Below, piece after piece: positions 33,524 through 42,450 of a DNA stretch of 51,939 nucleotides; position 1 is the stretch's first letter; each line of letters opens with the position of its first letter. This stretch comes from an uncultured Faecalibacterium sp. (GTDB lineage Bacteria; Bacillota; Clostridia; Oscillospirales; Ruminococcaceae), in assembly GCA_902463905.1 (NCBI GenBank), contig CABQHF010000001.1:1-51939 (forward strand), written 5' to 3'. The notes under the pieces are model-generated. The model had not been told where the DNA came from. It worked only from the letters and a program-made list of their open reading frames with translations, and searched no databases. The position numbers were made by a program, and so were the translations under genes.

Positions 33524-35587
33524 TCAATAATAGTTCTTGATGAAGATCCGGATGCCCTGGGTCTGCTGCTCATCTGCGTAGATGACCGTCTGGCCAGGCA
33601 TCAGGCTGTACGACTTCTTGTAGGCCATATGGTTCACATAGAAGGTGCCCGGCGCACGGAACTCCAGCCGTCCGCCCATGCAGGATGCAAAGCAACACTT
33701 CTTTGTGTCAAAGCCGCATGCGCCCACCTGGAACTGGTTCAGCTTGACCTTGCCGCGGAAGGACGCACGCTTCAGCGTTGCAGAGCCCGGCATCATGTTG
33801 GAAACACTCACCTCGCCCCGGAACAGCGGTCGGGCTGCACGCCAGGTCAGGATGCCCAGGATCACGGCAACCAGAATACCCACCAGAATCAGGATAAAGA
33901 TGAGGGTCGTCAGGTTCGTGACCTTGAAGCGGATGATCAGATCCTTGTAGGCACCCTGCGAGTCGACCGCACGCACCACAAGATCGCCGCTGCGGCTCTT
34001 TGCCGTGTTGACCGTAAGGACACTGCCGTCCAGGTTCACCGTATCATTGACGAGCTGCGAGGAAACCACCTGATAATCCAGCTGGCTGTCTTGTCCATCC
34101 GCAAACAAGTTGGACAGGTCTTCCTTGTATTTACGGCCGGTGATCGGCGTAACGATCTTTTTCACGATCTTCACGCCATCCTTGATCTTGTTCTTGTCGG
34201 CATTTGCAAAATCCGGCGAGGTGTTGTTCCAGCTGATATTCACAGCGTTGGATTCGATCTGCACGCCATCGTGCACCAGCTCACCCACAAAGGAGTAGCT
34301 GCCACCTTCCAGGTCCGAGATATCGCAGGTGAATTTGCTACCGTCTGCCTTCATCGGCATGGTCTTGACCGTCTTACCGCTGGAAAGATCCGTAACGGTG
34401 AGCGTAGCCTTATAATCGCTGGTCACGGAGCTGTCCTGCACGGCCACGCCGTCCTTGTACATTTCAAGGTTCAGCGTTGCGGTAGAGCCTTCGCCGTAGC
34501 TGTCCTGGCCATCCGCCGTGCTCAGGACTGCAGTGGTGTCCACATTGTACAGGACGTTCAGGATCACGCTGCTGCCGGGGTTGCCCTGAATCGAGAAATC
34601 CCACTGGCCCTCTTCCGGCTCCACGATCTTGACGACCTTGTAATCACCGGCCGTGATGGTATTTTTATCCAGATCGCTGGAAGAATAGCTCTTGCTGGGC
34701 GACTTTGCGCTCACGCTCAGGTCATCGACATCCTTGCCGTTGAGGATGACGTTGATCTCCTCTGCGCCATAGGAGGGCACCGTCGTCTTCAGGTTCAGCA
34801 CGCCGTCCTCCGGGAACACTTCGTTTTCCGCCTGGGTGCTGGAGGTATTGAAGATCATCCGGTAGAACTGCTCAAATGCATCGGAAAGCTCGTCCGCATT
34901 GTTGATGGTCACATAGCTGCCGCTGGTACGCTCTGCGATCTCGGCCACTTCCGCCGGGTCTGCCACCGAAGAGGCTGCCAAGCAGATGCCATAGATCGGG
35001 ATCTGTGCGGCCTGCGCACGGGTAATGGCCTCGTCCTTGTTGGCCAGGGACTGCTCATAAGCCTTTTCGTCGCCGCCCAGGTCCGTGCGGCCATCGCTGA
35101 ACAGGATAATAGCCGAACGGTTATCGTTGGTCTGCTGCTCTGCCTCCAGCTGTTCCACAGCCGTCAGCAGTGCCGAACCGATATCCGTATCACCGCCGGT
35201 ACCGGCATCCCGGATCTGCTTTGCGACGGACATCTTTTCATCCTTGCCGTTCACGCTGTTGATACCGGTGTTCAGGATGTACTGCTGCGAGTTATCATCA
35301 AAAACCACCGCGCCGACGTTGTTGCCCTGGTTGGTCAGCAGCGCCATGAACAGCTCGATGGCATCATAGCGCAAGCCGTCCTTGTCGGTGCCGCTGCTCT
35401 TGGACACCAGCGAGCCGCTGCCGTCGATGACCAGCATCACGTTGAAGCGGTTGGACGGCTGAATCACCATCTGCTCTTCTGCCATTGCAGAGCACACAAA
35501 GCAGACGCTCAGCATCACCGCCAGCATCAGCGCAGCCACCCGTCGCATCAGGGGCCTTACAGTTGTTTGTACACGTCCTTTTGTCAT
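33524..35587 (-). CDS. Secreted, membrane-anchored vWA-domain protein with cytoplasmic FHA-like tail
   Basis: 687 aa from the ATG at 35587 behind GGAGG (a frame to 35635 is open but lacks an RBS). An N-terminal signal peptide ends near CSAMAEE. The vWA domain keeps the MIDAS metal site: DGSGS, a Thr in GGDTDIGSAL, and the Asp in ILFSDGRTD. Several beta-rich extracellular domains follow, then a transmembrane helix (LIFILILVGILVAVILG) near the C-terminus. The last about 100 residues face the cytoplasm and include GTFYVN and SLMPGQTVIYAD, which resembles the second half of an FHA domain; the usual RS/H phosphopeptide residues are not obvious, so this is tentative. The protein could link an extracellular ligand to the cytoplasmic GTPase module. 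Confidence 0.85.
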   Translation of the reverse strand: MTKGRVQTTVRPLMRRVAALMLAVMLSVCFVCSAMAEEQMVIQPSNRFNVMLVIDGSGSLVSKSSGTDKDGLRYDAIELFMALLTNQGNNVGAVVFDDNSQQYILNTGINSVNGKDEKMSVAKQIRDAGTGGDTDIGSALLTAVEQLEAEQQTNDNRSAIILFSDGRTDLGGDEKAYEQSLANKDEAITRAQAAQIPIYGICLAASSVADPAEVAEIAERTSGSYVTINNADELSDAFEQFYRMIFNTSSTQAENEVFPEDGVLNLKTTVPSYGAEEINVILNGKDVDDLSVSAKSPSKSYSSSDLDKNTITAGDYKVVKIVEPEEGQWDFSIQGNPGSSVILNVLYNVDTTAVLSTADGQDSYGEGSTATLNLEMYKDGVAVQDSSVTSDYKATLTVTDLSSGKTVKTMPMKADGSKFTCDISDLEGGSYSFVGELVHDGVQIESNAVNISWNNTSPDFANADKNKIKDGVKIVKKIVTPITGRKYKEDLSNLFADGQDSQLDYQVVSSQLVNDTVNLDGSVLTVNTAKSRSGDLVVRAVDSQGAYKDLIIRFKVTNLTTLIFILILVGILVAVILGILTWRAARPLFRGEVSVSNMMPGSATLKRASFRGKVKLNQFQVGACGFDTKKCCFASCMGGRLEFRAPGTFYVNHMAYKKSYSLMPGQTVIYADEQQTQGIRIFIKNYY

Positions 35588-35730
35588 TGTTGTTTCCTCC
35601 AGGATACAGCGGCAGAACACATCTTGCCGCTGCATAATTATCCACCAGACATTTCAGGTAGTCCGTTTGCTTTGCCCGATCCTGCCCAGACTGACGCAAA
35701 AACAGGATCCGACTTTGCAACTATATTTAT

Positions 35731-35759
35731 ATGGTACACCATCCCTTGCTGAGGGTCAA
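35731..35759 (-). promoter_or_regulatory. Promoter of the vWA gene
   Basis: On the minus strand: TTGACC (35759-35754), a 17-bp spacer, then TACCAT (35736-35731), about 145 bp before the start codon. It is back to back with the promoter at 35837-35864. Confidence 0.55.
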
Positions 35760-35836
35760 GAGTATTTTCTGGCCAGATTTTCCAATTTAGACAGTTTCAA
35801 TAAAAACTTTTCTCCCTTTTTGTCTAAGAATTCGTG

Positions 35837-35864
35837 TTGCAAACACCTTCAAATATAGTATACT
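35837..35864 (+). promoter_or_regulatory. Promoter of the YbjN-like gene
   Basis: TTGCAA (35837-35842), a 16-bp spacer, then TATACT (35859-35864). With the vWA promoter it forms a divergent control region of about 130 bp. Confidence 0.6.
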
Positions 35865-35958
35865 AGAATCATCTTCAGATGTTCCCGCATTTGTCTTTTG
35901 GAGTAGGCAGTGCGGGAGCCGAATCATGTGTGTGCAGTATTGTTAGGAGGAATCGCAA

Positions 35959-36375
35959 ATGTTCAGAGCAACCAATGAGATCTGCAGAGCTTTTGATGCA
36001 AAGGGCATCAAGTACACCACGGACGAGAGCGAAAAGAACAGCCGCGTCATTTCCCAGTGGGGCGTCAAGAACGGCACTGACTACCGCATCCAGTACATTT
36101 CCAACGATGATGATTCCGATGTGTCCATCCGTGTTTTCACGCTTCTCCACATCGAGGACGACAAGATTGCGCCGATCGTTGTTGCGCTGAACAAGCTCAA
36201 CTGCACCTACCGCTATGTCAAGTTCGTCCTGGACGATGACTGCGACGTCAACGTGGAGTTCGATCTGCCGCTCCACACGGACAACATCGGTGAAATCTGT
36301 GTTGAGATGACCAGCCGTTTCGTCAACATCATCGATGACGCCTACCCCGTCCTGATGAAGGCCCTGTGGTCCTGA
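35959..36375 (+). CDS. YbjN-domain-like small protein
   Basis: 138 aa, start at 35959 behind AGGAGGA. It is acidic and cytoplasmic, with the alternating strand/helix order of the YbjN family, a fold shared with type III secretion chaperones: DYRIQYISNDDDSDVSIRV, then YVKFVLDDDCDVNVEFDLPL. YbjN-like proteins act as chaperones or regulators, and partners differ between organisms. It is transcribed away from the vWA gene from a shared control region, so it may regulate or chaperone a component of the same module. Confidence 0.75.
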   Translation: MFRATNEICRAFDAKGIKYTTDESEKNSRVISQWGVKNGTDYRIQYISNDDDSDVSIRVFTLLHIEDDKIAPIVVALNKLNCTYRYVKFVLDDDCDVNVEFDLPLHTDNIGEICVEMTSRFVNIIDDAYPVLMKALWS

Positions 36376-36384
36376 TCCTTTTCC

Positions 36385-36414
36385 TTGTTTCTGCTACGGA
36401 ACAGCGTTTATAAC
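36385..36414 (+). promoter_or_regulatory. Possible promoter of the zinc-ribbon pseudo-transpeptidase gene
   Basis: TTGTTT (36385-36390), an 18-bp spacer, then TATAAC (36409-36414), about 105 bp before the start codon at 36519. Confidence 0.35.
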
Positions 36415-36423
36415 GACTCTATA

Positions 36424-36479
36424 AACTGCACCCCATTTGTTGGACAGCAAGAACACCGTCTGACAGATGGGGTGCAGTT
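36424..36479 (+). terminator. 13-bp hairpin between the YbjN-like and zinc-ribbon genes
   Basis: AACTGCACCCCAT (36424-36436) pairs perfectly with 36467-36479 around a 30-nt loop. The tail CTTAAAATAG is poor in T, so it is either a weak terminator of the YbjN-like gene or a structured 5' leader of the next gene. Confidence 0.5.
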
Positions 36480-36518
36480 CTTAAAATAGCATAAACCAAC
36501 GAGGAGGATATGCCATCC

Positions 36519-37517
36519 ATGATCTGCCCCGAATGCAAACATCCCTTACCAGACAATGCCATCATCTGCCCGTACTGCGGGCTTCGCCTGAACCAGAAAG
36601 GACCTGTCAAAGGTCCCGACCGTCCGCCCGTACCCGGCCTGGAGGATCCTGAGCCGCGGCCGGACAAGCCCAGAAAGAAAATCCCACTTCCGCTTATCCT
36701 GGTGGCAGCCGTCGTGCTGATTGGGCTGAGTATCCTGGGCAATGGCCTGCGCGGCTCCTCCGGCAAGGGCTCCGCCGCCTCCGCTTCTGTCCCTGTGGCA
36801 TCCAGCATCGTGCAGGCTTCTTCTGCTTCTGTACAGGACACCGCAGGAGAGGTGCTCCCCGCCGGGTCTGCCGCTGCCGCAGGATCGGAAACCGCAAGCA
36901 GTGCCTCCGAGGAAGCACTTGATCCCAATGGGTGCTACCAGCAGATTTTTGTGGAAGCCTCCGGCAGTTCTGCCGAGCTGAGCCTGATGACCTACCGGAA
37001 CGGTGCCTGGGTCGAAGAGCTGAGCACCACCGCCGCCATCGGCTCCAACGGCATCACCTACAACAAAACGGAAGGTGACCATGCCACGCCGGCCGGCACC
37101 TTCCCCCTCGGCTTTGTATTTTCCACTTACGATCAGGACACCCGGATGCCTTTTGTACAGATTCACGAGGACAGCGTGTGGGTGTGCGAACCGGACTCCA
37201 GCTTTTACAACACGCTGCAGTCCCAGAACGACCCGTCGCGTGACTGGCCGGATGACAAAAGCAGCTTTGAGAAAATGTATGTGAAGTTCTCCAAAAAGTC
37301 CTCGACTGCCTGCATTTACTTCGAGTTCAACGGCGATGGCCTGACCCAGTACAGTGCCGGAAACTACAACGGCGGCTCTGCCCTGTTCCTGGACGGCGTG
37401 GGCGCCAACGGCAACATGAATTCTGGTTACGGCGACATCAAAATCTCCGCAAGCGACATGAAGCAGCTGCTCAAACTGCTGGACCCCGCCCTGAACCCGA
37501 CGATCACCATCGAATAA
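36519..37517 (+). CDS. Zinc-ribbon membrane protein with degenerate L,D-transpeptidase domain
   Basis: 332 aa from the ATG at 36519 (MICPECKH). The ATG at 36510 is only 2 nt from GAGGAGG, whereas 36519 has correct spacing and matches the start of the paralogous N-terminus at 8848. A cytoplasmic zinc ribbon (C3/C6, C17/C20), a Pro-rich linker, one transmembrane helix (about 55-73) and a Ser/Ala linker lead to an extracellular YkuD-like domain (about 145-332). TPAGTFPLGF (190-199) is typical of these enzymes. However, the catalytic region reads ALFLDGVG and NMNSGYGDIKIS (about 288-310), where active members have a His and an S/T-x-GC; both His and Cys are missing. It is therefore probably a non-catalytic wall-binding or regulatory protein. 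Confidence 0.8.
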   Translation: MICPECKHPLPDNAIICPYCGLRLNQKGPVKGPDRPPVPGLEDPEPRPDKPRKKIPLPLILVAAVVLIGLSILGNGLRGSSGKGSAASASVPVASSIVQASSASVQDTAGEVLPAGSAAAAGSETASSASEEALDPNGCYQQIFVEASGSSAELSLMTYRNGAWVEELSTTAAIGSNGITYNKTEGDHATPAGTFPLGFVFSTYDQDTRMPFVQIHEDSVWVCEPDSSFYNTLQSQNDPSRDWPDDKSSFEKMYVKFSKKSSTACIYFEFNGDGLTQYSAGNYNGGSALFLDGVGANGNMNSGYGDIKISASDMKQLLKLLDPALNPTITIE

Positions 37518-37529
37518 ACCCGCCCTGAC

Positions 37530-37579
37530 AAAAAAGCAGCGGCAGCTTTCCATTTCCGGGAAGCTGCCGCTGCTTTTTT
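37530..37579. terminator. Bidirectional intrinsic terminator
   Basis: A long stem (AAAAAAGCAGCGGCAGCTT pairing with its complement, arms 37530-37548 and 37561-37579) has A and T tracts at both sides. It serves the zinc-ribbon gene and the convergent sodium symporter gene. Confidence 0.92.
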
Positions 37580-37584
37580 ATTCG

Positions 37585-38958
37585 TTACATGGCGATCCAG
37601 CCCAGGGCGTTGGCCACAGAGCTTACCAGGATGATGGCTGCAAAAACAGGGCACAGCCACCGGATCATGAACCGGAAGATCTTCCGGCGGCGGAAGGGCT
37701 TGCCGTCCTGCATGACCTCCTGCTCGATCTTGTCCACACCGATCACGCGGGACACCAGCAGGCAGGTGGCAATGGCCGCAATGGGCATCATCACAGAGTT
37801 TGTGAGGAAATCAAAGAAATCGAGGAACTGCATGCCGAACACTGTCACCCCGGCCAGAGGGCCGTAGCCCAGCGCCGACAGGCTGCCCAGCGCCAGCATG
37901 ATGGCACCGATGAGCAGGGTGCTTTTCTTGCGATCCCAGCCAAGCTCATCCTCGAAGGTGGAAACTGCGCTCTCGGTGAGGGCGATGGAACTTGTCACAG
38001 CGGCAAACAGCACCAGCGTGAAGAACAGGATGCCCACCACGGTGCCCAGGCCCATGCTCTCAAAGACCTTGGGGATGGTGATGAACATCAGGGCCGGACC
38101 GGCCTGCAGGGTGTCGGGGTCGCCGCCGGAGAAGGCGAACACCGAGGGAATGATCATGAGCCCTGCCATAATAGCAATGGCGGTGTCAAAGATCTCCACG
38201 TTCTGGGTGGACTCCTCAATGGACACATCCTTTTTCATATAGGAACCAAAGGTGACCAGAATGCCCATGGCAATGGACAGCGAGTAGAACATCTGCCCCA
38301 TGGCGGTGACCACCGTCATCCAGGAGAAATTGGCCACATTGGGCACCAGGAAATACTTCACACCGGCCAGTGCCCCCGGGCGAGTGACCGAGTAGCCTGC
38401 AATGACCACCGACAACACCACGAGGATGGGCATCATCACCTTGGACACCCGCTCCACGCCGTTGCGCACACCGGCAAACACGATGGACAGGGTGAACACG
38501 GTGAAAATGATAAAGCAGATCTCGGCCGAAGCACCGCTGGAAATAAAGGCGGAAAAGTAGCCGTCCTGCGCCAGTTCACTGCCGTGGCCGCTGATATAAT
38601 CCGCCAGATAGCGGATGACCCAACCGCCGATGACCGAGTAATACGGCACGATCAGGACGGGGATGACAGCGTTGATCCAGCCGCCGAATTTCAGTCCTCT
38701 GCTCCGGCCAAAGGCCGCATAGGCGCCCACCGGGCTTTTCTGGGTCATGCGGCCCAGCGCCGTTTCAGCCACGATCATGGTGTAGCCAAAGGTGACGGCC
38801 AGCAGAATATAAATGAGCAGAAAAATGCCACCGCCATATTTGGCCGCCAGATACGGGAACCGCCAGATGTTGCCCAGACCCACCGAAGCGCCTGCGGCAC
38901 TCAGCACAAAGCCGATCTTGCCGGAAAAGGCGCTCCGCTTGTTGTGTTGTGTTTTCAT
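37585..38958 (-). CDS. Sodium-dependent transporter, NSS/SNF family
   Basis: 457 aa, start behind AGGAGA. It carries the NSS N-terminal signature GLGNIWRFPYLAAKYGGG, with the unwound TM1 that binds Na+ and substrate, and about 11-12 membrane helices. Bacterial NSS members import amino acids or related amines using the sodium gradient; the substrate cannot be read from the sequence. It stands alone between two terminator or promoter regions and is not part of the neighbouring operons. Confidence 0.95.
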   Translation of the reverse strand: MKTQHNKRSAFSGKIGFVLSAAGASVGLGNIWRFPYLAAKYGGGIFLLIYILLAVTFGYTMIVAETALGRMTQKSPVGAYAAFGRSRGLKFGGWINAVIPVLIVPYYSVIGGWVIRYLADYISGHGSELAQDGYFSAFISSGASAEICFIIFTVFTLSIVFAGVRNGVERVSKVMMPILVVLSVVIAGYSVTRPGALAGVKYFLVPNVANFSWMTVVTAMGQMFYSLSIAMGILVTFGSYMKKDVSIEESTQNVEIFDTAIAIMAGLMIIPSVFAFSGGDPDTLQAGPALMFITIPKVFESMGLGTVVGILFFTLVLFAAVTSSIALTESAVSTFEDELGWDRKKSTLLIGAIMLALGSLSALGYGPLAGVTVFGMQFLDFFDFLTNSVMMPIAAIATCLLVSRVIGVDKIEQEVMQDGKPFRRRKIFRFMIRWLCPVFAAIILVSSVANALGWIAM

Positions 38959-39001
38959 GATGATCTTCTCCTATCCTTTCATCCTTTCGGAACGTGGCCT
39001 T

Positions 39002-39030
39002 AGTGTAGCACGATTCATGGATAATCTCAA
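39002..39030 (-). promoter_or_regulatory. Promoter of the NSS transporter gene
   Basis: On the minus strand: TTGAGA (39030-39025), a 17-bp spacer, then TACACT (39007-39002), 44 bp before the start codon. Confidence 0.6.
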
Positions 39031-39135
39031 TCATTTCTGTTGCTTTTATCAAGAAATCCGATAGATTTCAGAAATCACCCATACAACGAGAGAGGGCCTC
39101 CCTTGGTTAACGATGTATCTATGGAAGAAGGAGGA

Positions 39136-39915
39136 TCACATGACCAGATAGCCGCCATCCACGGGGATGATGGCACCGCCCAGATAATCGCTGGCATGGG
39201 AAGCCAGGAAGATGCAGCAGCCCTTCATGTCGTCAGGGGTGCCCCAGCGGTGGGCAGGGATGCGCTGGGTCAGCTCGTTGTAACGCTGCTGGGTGAACTT
39301 GGGGTTTTTCGGGTCGGTCAGGGCAACGTTCATTTCGGTGTCCATGTAGCCCGGAGCAATGGCGTTGACGTTGATGCCGTACTGCAGCAGGTCGTTGCTG
39401 AAGGCCTTGCACAGCTGTGCCACGCCGCCCTTTGCAGCGGAGTAAGCGGGCACGGTCTTGCCGCCAAACCAGGAGCACATGGAGGCGATCATGATGATCT
39501 TGCCGTAGCCCTTGGCCTTGAAGATGTTGGAAGCAGCACGAGAAAGCCAGAACACAGAGTTCAGGTTGGTGTTGATCACATCATCCCAATCCTGGTCCGG
39601 GAACTCGTTGGAGGGGTGACGGCGCTGGATGCCGTGGGCAGGCACCAGGATGTCCAGATCGCCCAGCAGCTCCACGCACTTGTTGAATGCTTCGTTGCAC
39701 TGGTCGCGGTCCGACAGGTCAGCCTTGACGCTGTAGCACACAAAGCCGCGTGCCTTGAACTCGTCGGCAACCTGATAGACCTTGTCGGAAGTGCCGATGA
39801 TGGCCACTTCCGCACCGGACTCCATGAGACCTTCTGCCATGCCCTTGCCCAGGCCACGGGTGCCGCCGGTAACGATAGCTTTTTTGCCAGTGATATCAAA
39901 CAGACTATTAACCAT
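39136..39915 (-). CDS. SDR oxidoreductase, KduD/gluconate 5-dehydrogenase-like
   Basis: 259 aa from the ATG at 39915 (MVNSLFDITG), behind GGGAGG; the upstream frame to 39933 lacks an RBS. It is a classical short-chain dehydrogenase with cofactor loop TGGTRGLGKG, a catalytic YSAAK (Y-x-x-x-K) and upstream Ser in IASMCSW. With a mannonate-type dehydratase and TRAP permeases in the same operon, the likely reaction is NAD(P)-dependent interconversion of a keto-sugar acid and its alcohol, such as fructuronate/mannonate or 2-keto-3-deoxygluconate steps. The exact substrate is inferred from context. It lies 28 bp after the dehydratase gene. Confidence 0.88.
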   Translation of the reverse strand: MVNSLFDITGKKAIVTGGTRGLGKGMAEGLMESGAEVAIIGTSDKVYQVADEFKARGFVCYSVKADLSDRDQCNEAFNKCVELLGDLDILVPAHGIQRRHPSNEFPDQDWDDVINTNLNSVFWLSRAASNIFKAKGYGKIIMIASMCSWFGGKTVPAYSAAKGGVAQLCKAFSNDLLQYGINVNAIAPGYMDTEMNVALTDPKNPKFTQQRYNELTQRIPAHRWGTPDDMKGCCIFLASHASDYLGGAIIPVDGGYLVM

Positions 39916-39943
39916 TTTTATGCCTCCCAGCAATTATGATTTA

Positions 39944-41188
39944 TTACGGGATCTGCAGAGCACCGTCCATGCGGCGGGTCTGTGTCCAGGTCGTTACGGT
40001 ATTTTCGCAGGGGTACTTCTCGGCTTCCTTCTCGATCAGGTCCACGCCAAGGCCGGGCTTGTCGTTTGCGTAAACGTAGCCGTCCTTGTACTCGGGCAGA
40101 CCGGGGAACACCTCCAGCAGAGCACCATGGGGTCCCTTCAGCTTCTGGATGACGAAGTTGGGCGGCTCAATGCCGGACCACTCCTGCACGCCGAAGTTCG
40201 GGGCAGCCAGGTCGATGTGAACGTTGGCTGCATGAGCCAGCGGGGACATATCACCGGGGCCATGCCATGCGGTGCGCACGCCGAACTGCTCTGCAAAGAT
40301 CTGCAGCTTGCGGGCGGGAGTGATGCCGCCCACCTGGGTGATATGCACCCGGATGTAGTCGATCAGGCGCTCGGTGATGAGGGTGCGGTACTCGTAGGGG
40401 TTATTGAACAGCTCGCCCTCTGCAATGGGGATGGAGGAAGCGTTTTTGATCTGGCGGATATACTCCACCTGCTCCAGAGAAACGGGGTCCTCCAGGAAGG
40501 TCAGGTGGTAGGGCTCCAGCTCCTTGGCCAGACGGACGGCATCGGCCGGAGCGATGCGCTCGTGCACATCGTGCACCAGGCCGATCTCATCGCCCATCCG
40601 GCTGCGGATGCCGTCAAACAGCTTTACCGTCTCCCGGATGTAGGCGTTGCCGTCCAGGTATACCCCGGGCTTTGCCCCGGCAGGGGCCCCTGCCGGAATG
40701 GTGCCGTAGTCGCCGCCGCCGTAGCCGCCGCACTGGCAGCGGATGGTCTTGACGCCGATCTCACGGTATTTTTCGATATTCTCACAGATCTCAGAGAGAT
40801 CCCGGCCATCCACATGGCGGTACACCGGCACGCCCTCCCGGCACTTGCCGCCCAGCAGCTGGTACAGGGGCATATTGGCCATTTTGCCCTTGATATCCCA
40901 CAGAGCCATGTCCACGCCGGAGATGGCATTGTTTTCAATGGGGCCGTTGCGCCAATAGCCGTTCTGATGCATCAGCTGCCAGATGTCGTTGATGTCCGAA
41001 ACATCCCGGCCAATGAGCAGGGGCCGCAGATATTCTTCCACCACCAGCTTTACGGCCAGATGCCGATAGGCAAAGGTGCCGCAGCCCAGACCGTAAAGGC
41101 CCGGTTCGCTGGTCTCGATCTTCACCACCAGAAGGTTGATGCCTTCCGGGGCAGTGCAGATGGTCTTGATGTCTCTGATGGTTACCAT
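39944..41188 (-). CDS. Enolase-superfamily sugar-acid dehydratase (ManD/RspA-like)
   Basis: 414 aa, with the N-terminal capping domain and barrel of the mandelate racemase/enolase superfamily. The features match the D-mannonate dehydratase group: a metal ligand and general base region LVHDVHERI, an acidic ligand in FLEDP, another in IAEGEL, and HGPGD. These enzymes dehydrate D-mannonate or D-gluconate to 2-keto-3-deoxygluconate. It lies 10 bp after the TRAP large permease gene and before the SDR gene, so a hexuronate or aldonate pathway is likely. Activities in this group vary widely, so the substrate is not certain. Confidence 0.88.
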   Translation of the reverse strand: MVTIRDIKTICTAPEGINLLVVKIETSEPGLYGLGCGTFAYRHLAVKLVVEEYLRPLLIGRDVSDINDIWQLMHQNGYWRNGPIENNAISGVDMALWDIKGKMANMPLYQLLGGKCREGVPVYRHVDGRDLSEICENIEKYREIGVKTIRCQCGGYGGGDYGTIPAGAPAGAKPGVYLDGNAYIRETVKLFDGIRSRMGDEIGLVHDVHERIAPADAVRLAKELEPYHLTFLEDPVSLEQVEYIRQIKNASSIPIAEGELFNNPYEYRTLITERLIDYIRVHITQVGGITPARKLQIFAEQFGVRTAWHGPGDMSPLAHAANVHIDLAAPNFGVQEWSGIEPPNFVIQKLKGPHGALLEVFPGLPEYKDGYVYANDKPGLGVDLIEKEAEKYPCENTVTTWTQTRRMDGALQIP

Positions 41189-41198
41189 GAATTACTCC

Positions 41199-42448
41199 TT
41201 ATCGGATCAGGAAGGTGCAGAAGGTCTCGGAGAACACGCACAGGAAGAACACGGCCACATAGCCGATGAAGAAGGGGATCTCGGCCTTGGAGATCTCGCC
41301 GATCTTCAGTTCCCGCACAGAACGGGTAACCTGCACAGCGGAGAAGATGTTGACAGCCACAGGGGGCGTCATGGTGCCGATGACGTTGGAGATGCACAGG
41401 ATCATACCAAAGTGGATGACATTGATGCCCATGCTCTCAGCGATGGGCCACAGAACGGGCACCAGCAGCACGGCAATGGCGGTACCTTCCATAAAGGTGC
41501 CGAAGATCAGCAGGATGATGGCCACCACCAGGCAGAACAGGGTCTTGTTCAGGTGCATGGACACCACCAGCTCCACCAGAGCAGCGGAAGCACCAGAGAA
41601 GGTGAACACCCAGGAGAAGGCGGTGGAGGCAGCGATGATGAACAGAATCATGGCTGCGCTCTTAGCGGACTTCATCAGGATGGGGATCAGGTCGGCGACC
41701 TTAATCTCCCGGTAGATGAACACGCCGGCGATGAAGGCCCAGACGCAGGCCACAGCAGCAGACTCGGTGGCGGTGAGCAGGCCGGAGTAGATGCCGCCCA
41801 GGATGATCACAGGGGTCAGCAGAGCAGGCACAGCCTCCAGGAAGATCTTGCCGATCTCGCCAACAGAGTGCTTGGTCTCGGCCTTGGGCCACTTTTCCTT
41901 GTGGGCAAAGTACAGAGCCTCCAGGATCAGCACGATCATGATCAGGATGCCGATGACCAGGCCCTGGCTGAACATATTGGTAACGGATGCACCCGTCAGG
42001 GTGCAGTACAGCACCATGATGATGGAGGGAGGGATCACCGGGCCCAGGCCGCCGGCAATGACCAGCAGACCGGCAGTGCGGTCCTCAGGGTAGCCCTGCT
42101 TGACCATATCTGCATACAGCATGGAGCCGATGGCCACCACGGTAGCAGGGGCAGAGCCACGCTCATGCCGCCACGGATATTGCCGATGAGGCAGTTTGCA
42201 AAGTTGACGATACGGCGAGAGATGCCGCCGCCTGCCATCAGGTTGCCAGCCAGGATAAAGAATGCGATGGCCATGATGGAGGTGGACTGCAGGCCGTCGA
42301 ACACACGCTGTGCGATAACGGCAGGGGAAACACCCAGGTTGCCTAGGGCCACAGCGGCCAGGGAGCCAATGCCCAGGGACATGGAAATAGGCACACCAAT
42401 GGCGACGCAGACTGCGAAGATCAGAAACAGGATCACGCCAGCATTCAT
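41199..42448 (-). pseudogene. dctM: TRAP transporter large permease (DctM), frameshifted
   Basis: The gene starts at 42448, directly after the dctQ stop. The first frame reads MNAGVILFLIFAVCVAIG through ISRRIVNFANCL and GNIRGGMSVAL, then goes into nonsense. The rest of DctM continues in another frame from GSAPATVVAIGS to the stop at 41199. The change of frame lies near 42150-42165. Family members normally have about a dozen residues between GGMSV and the SGS(A/G)PATV motif that are absent here. This is therefore a small out-of-frame deletion, not a single-base slip. A functional transporter is unlikely unless this is an assembly error. Confidence 0.85.
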
Positions 42449-42450
42449 GC

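Noticed and set aside
35689..36276. Minus-strand frame opposite the YbjN-like gene (35875-36276)
   Set aside because: It is an antisense shadow without an RBS; the plus-strand gene has a promoter, RBS and plausible fold.
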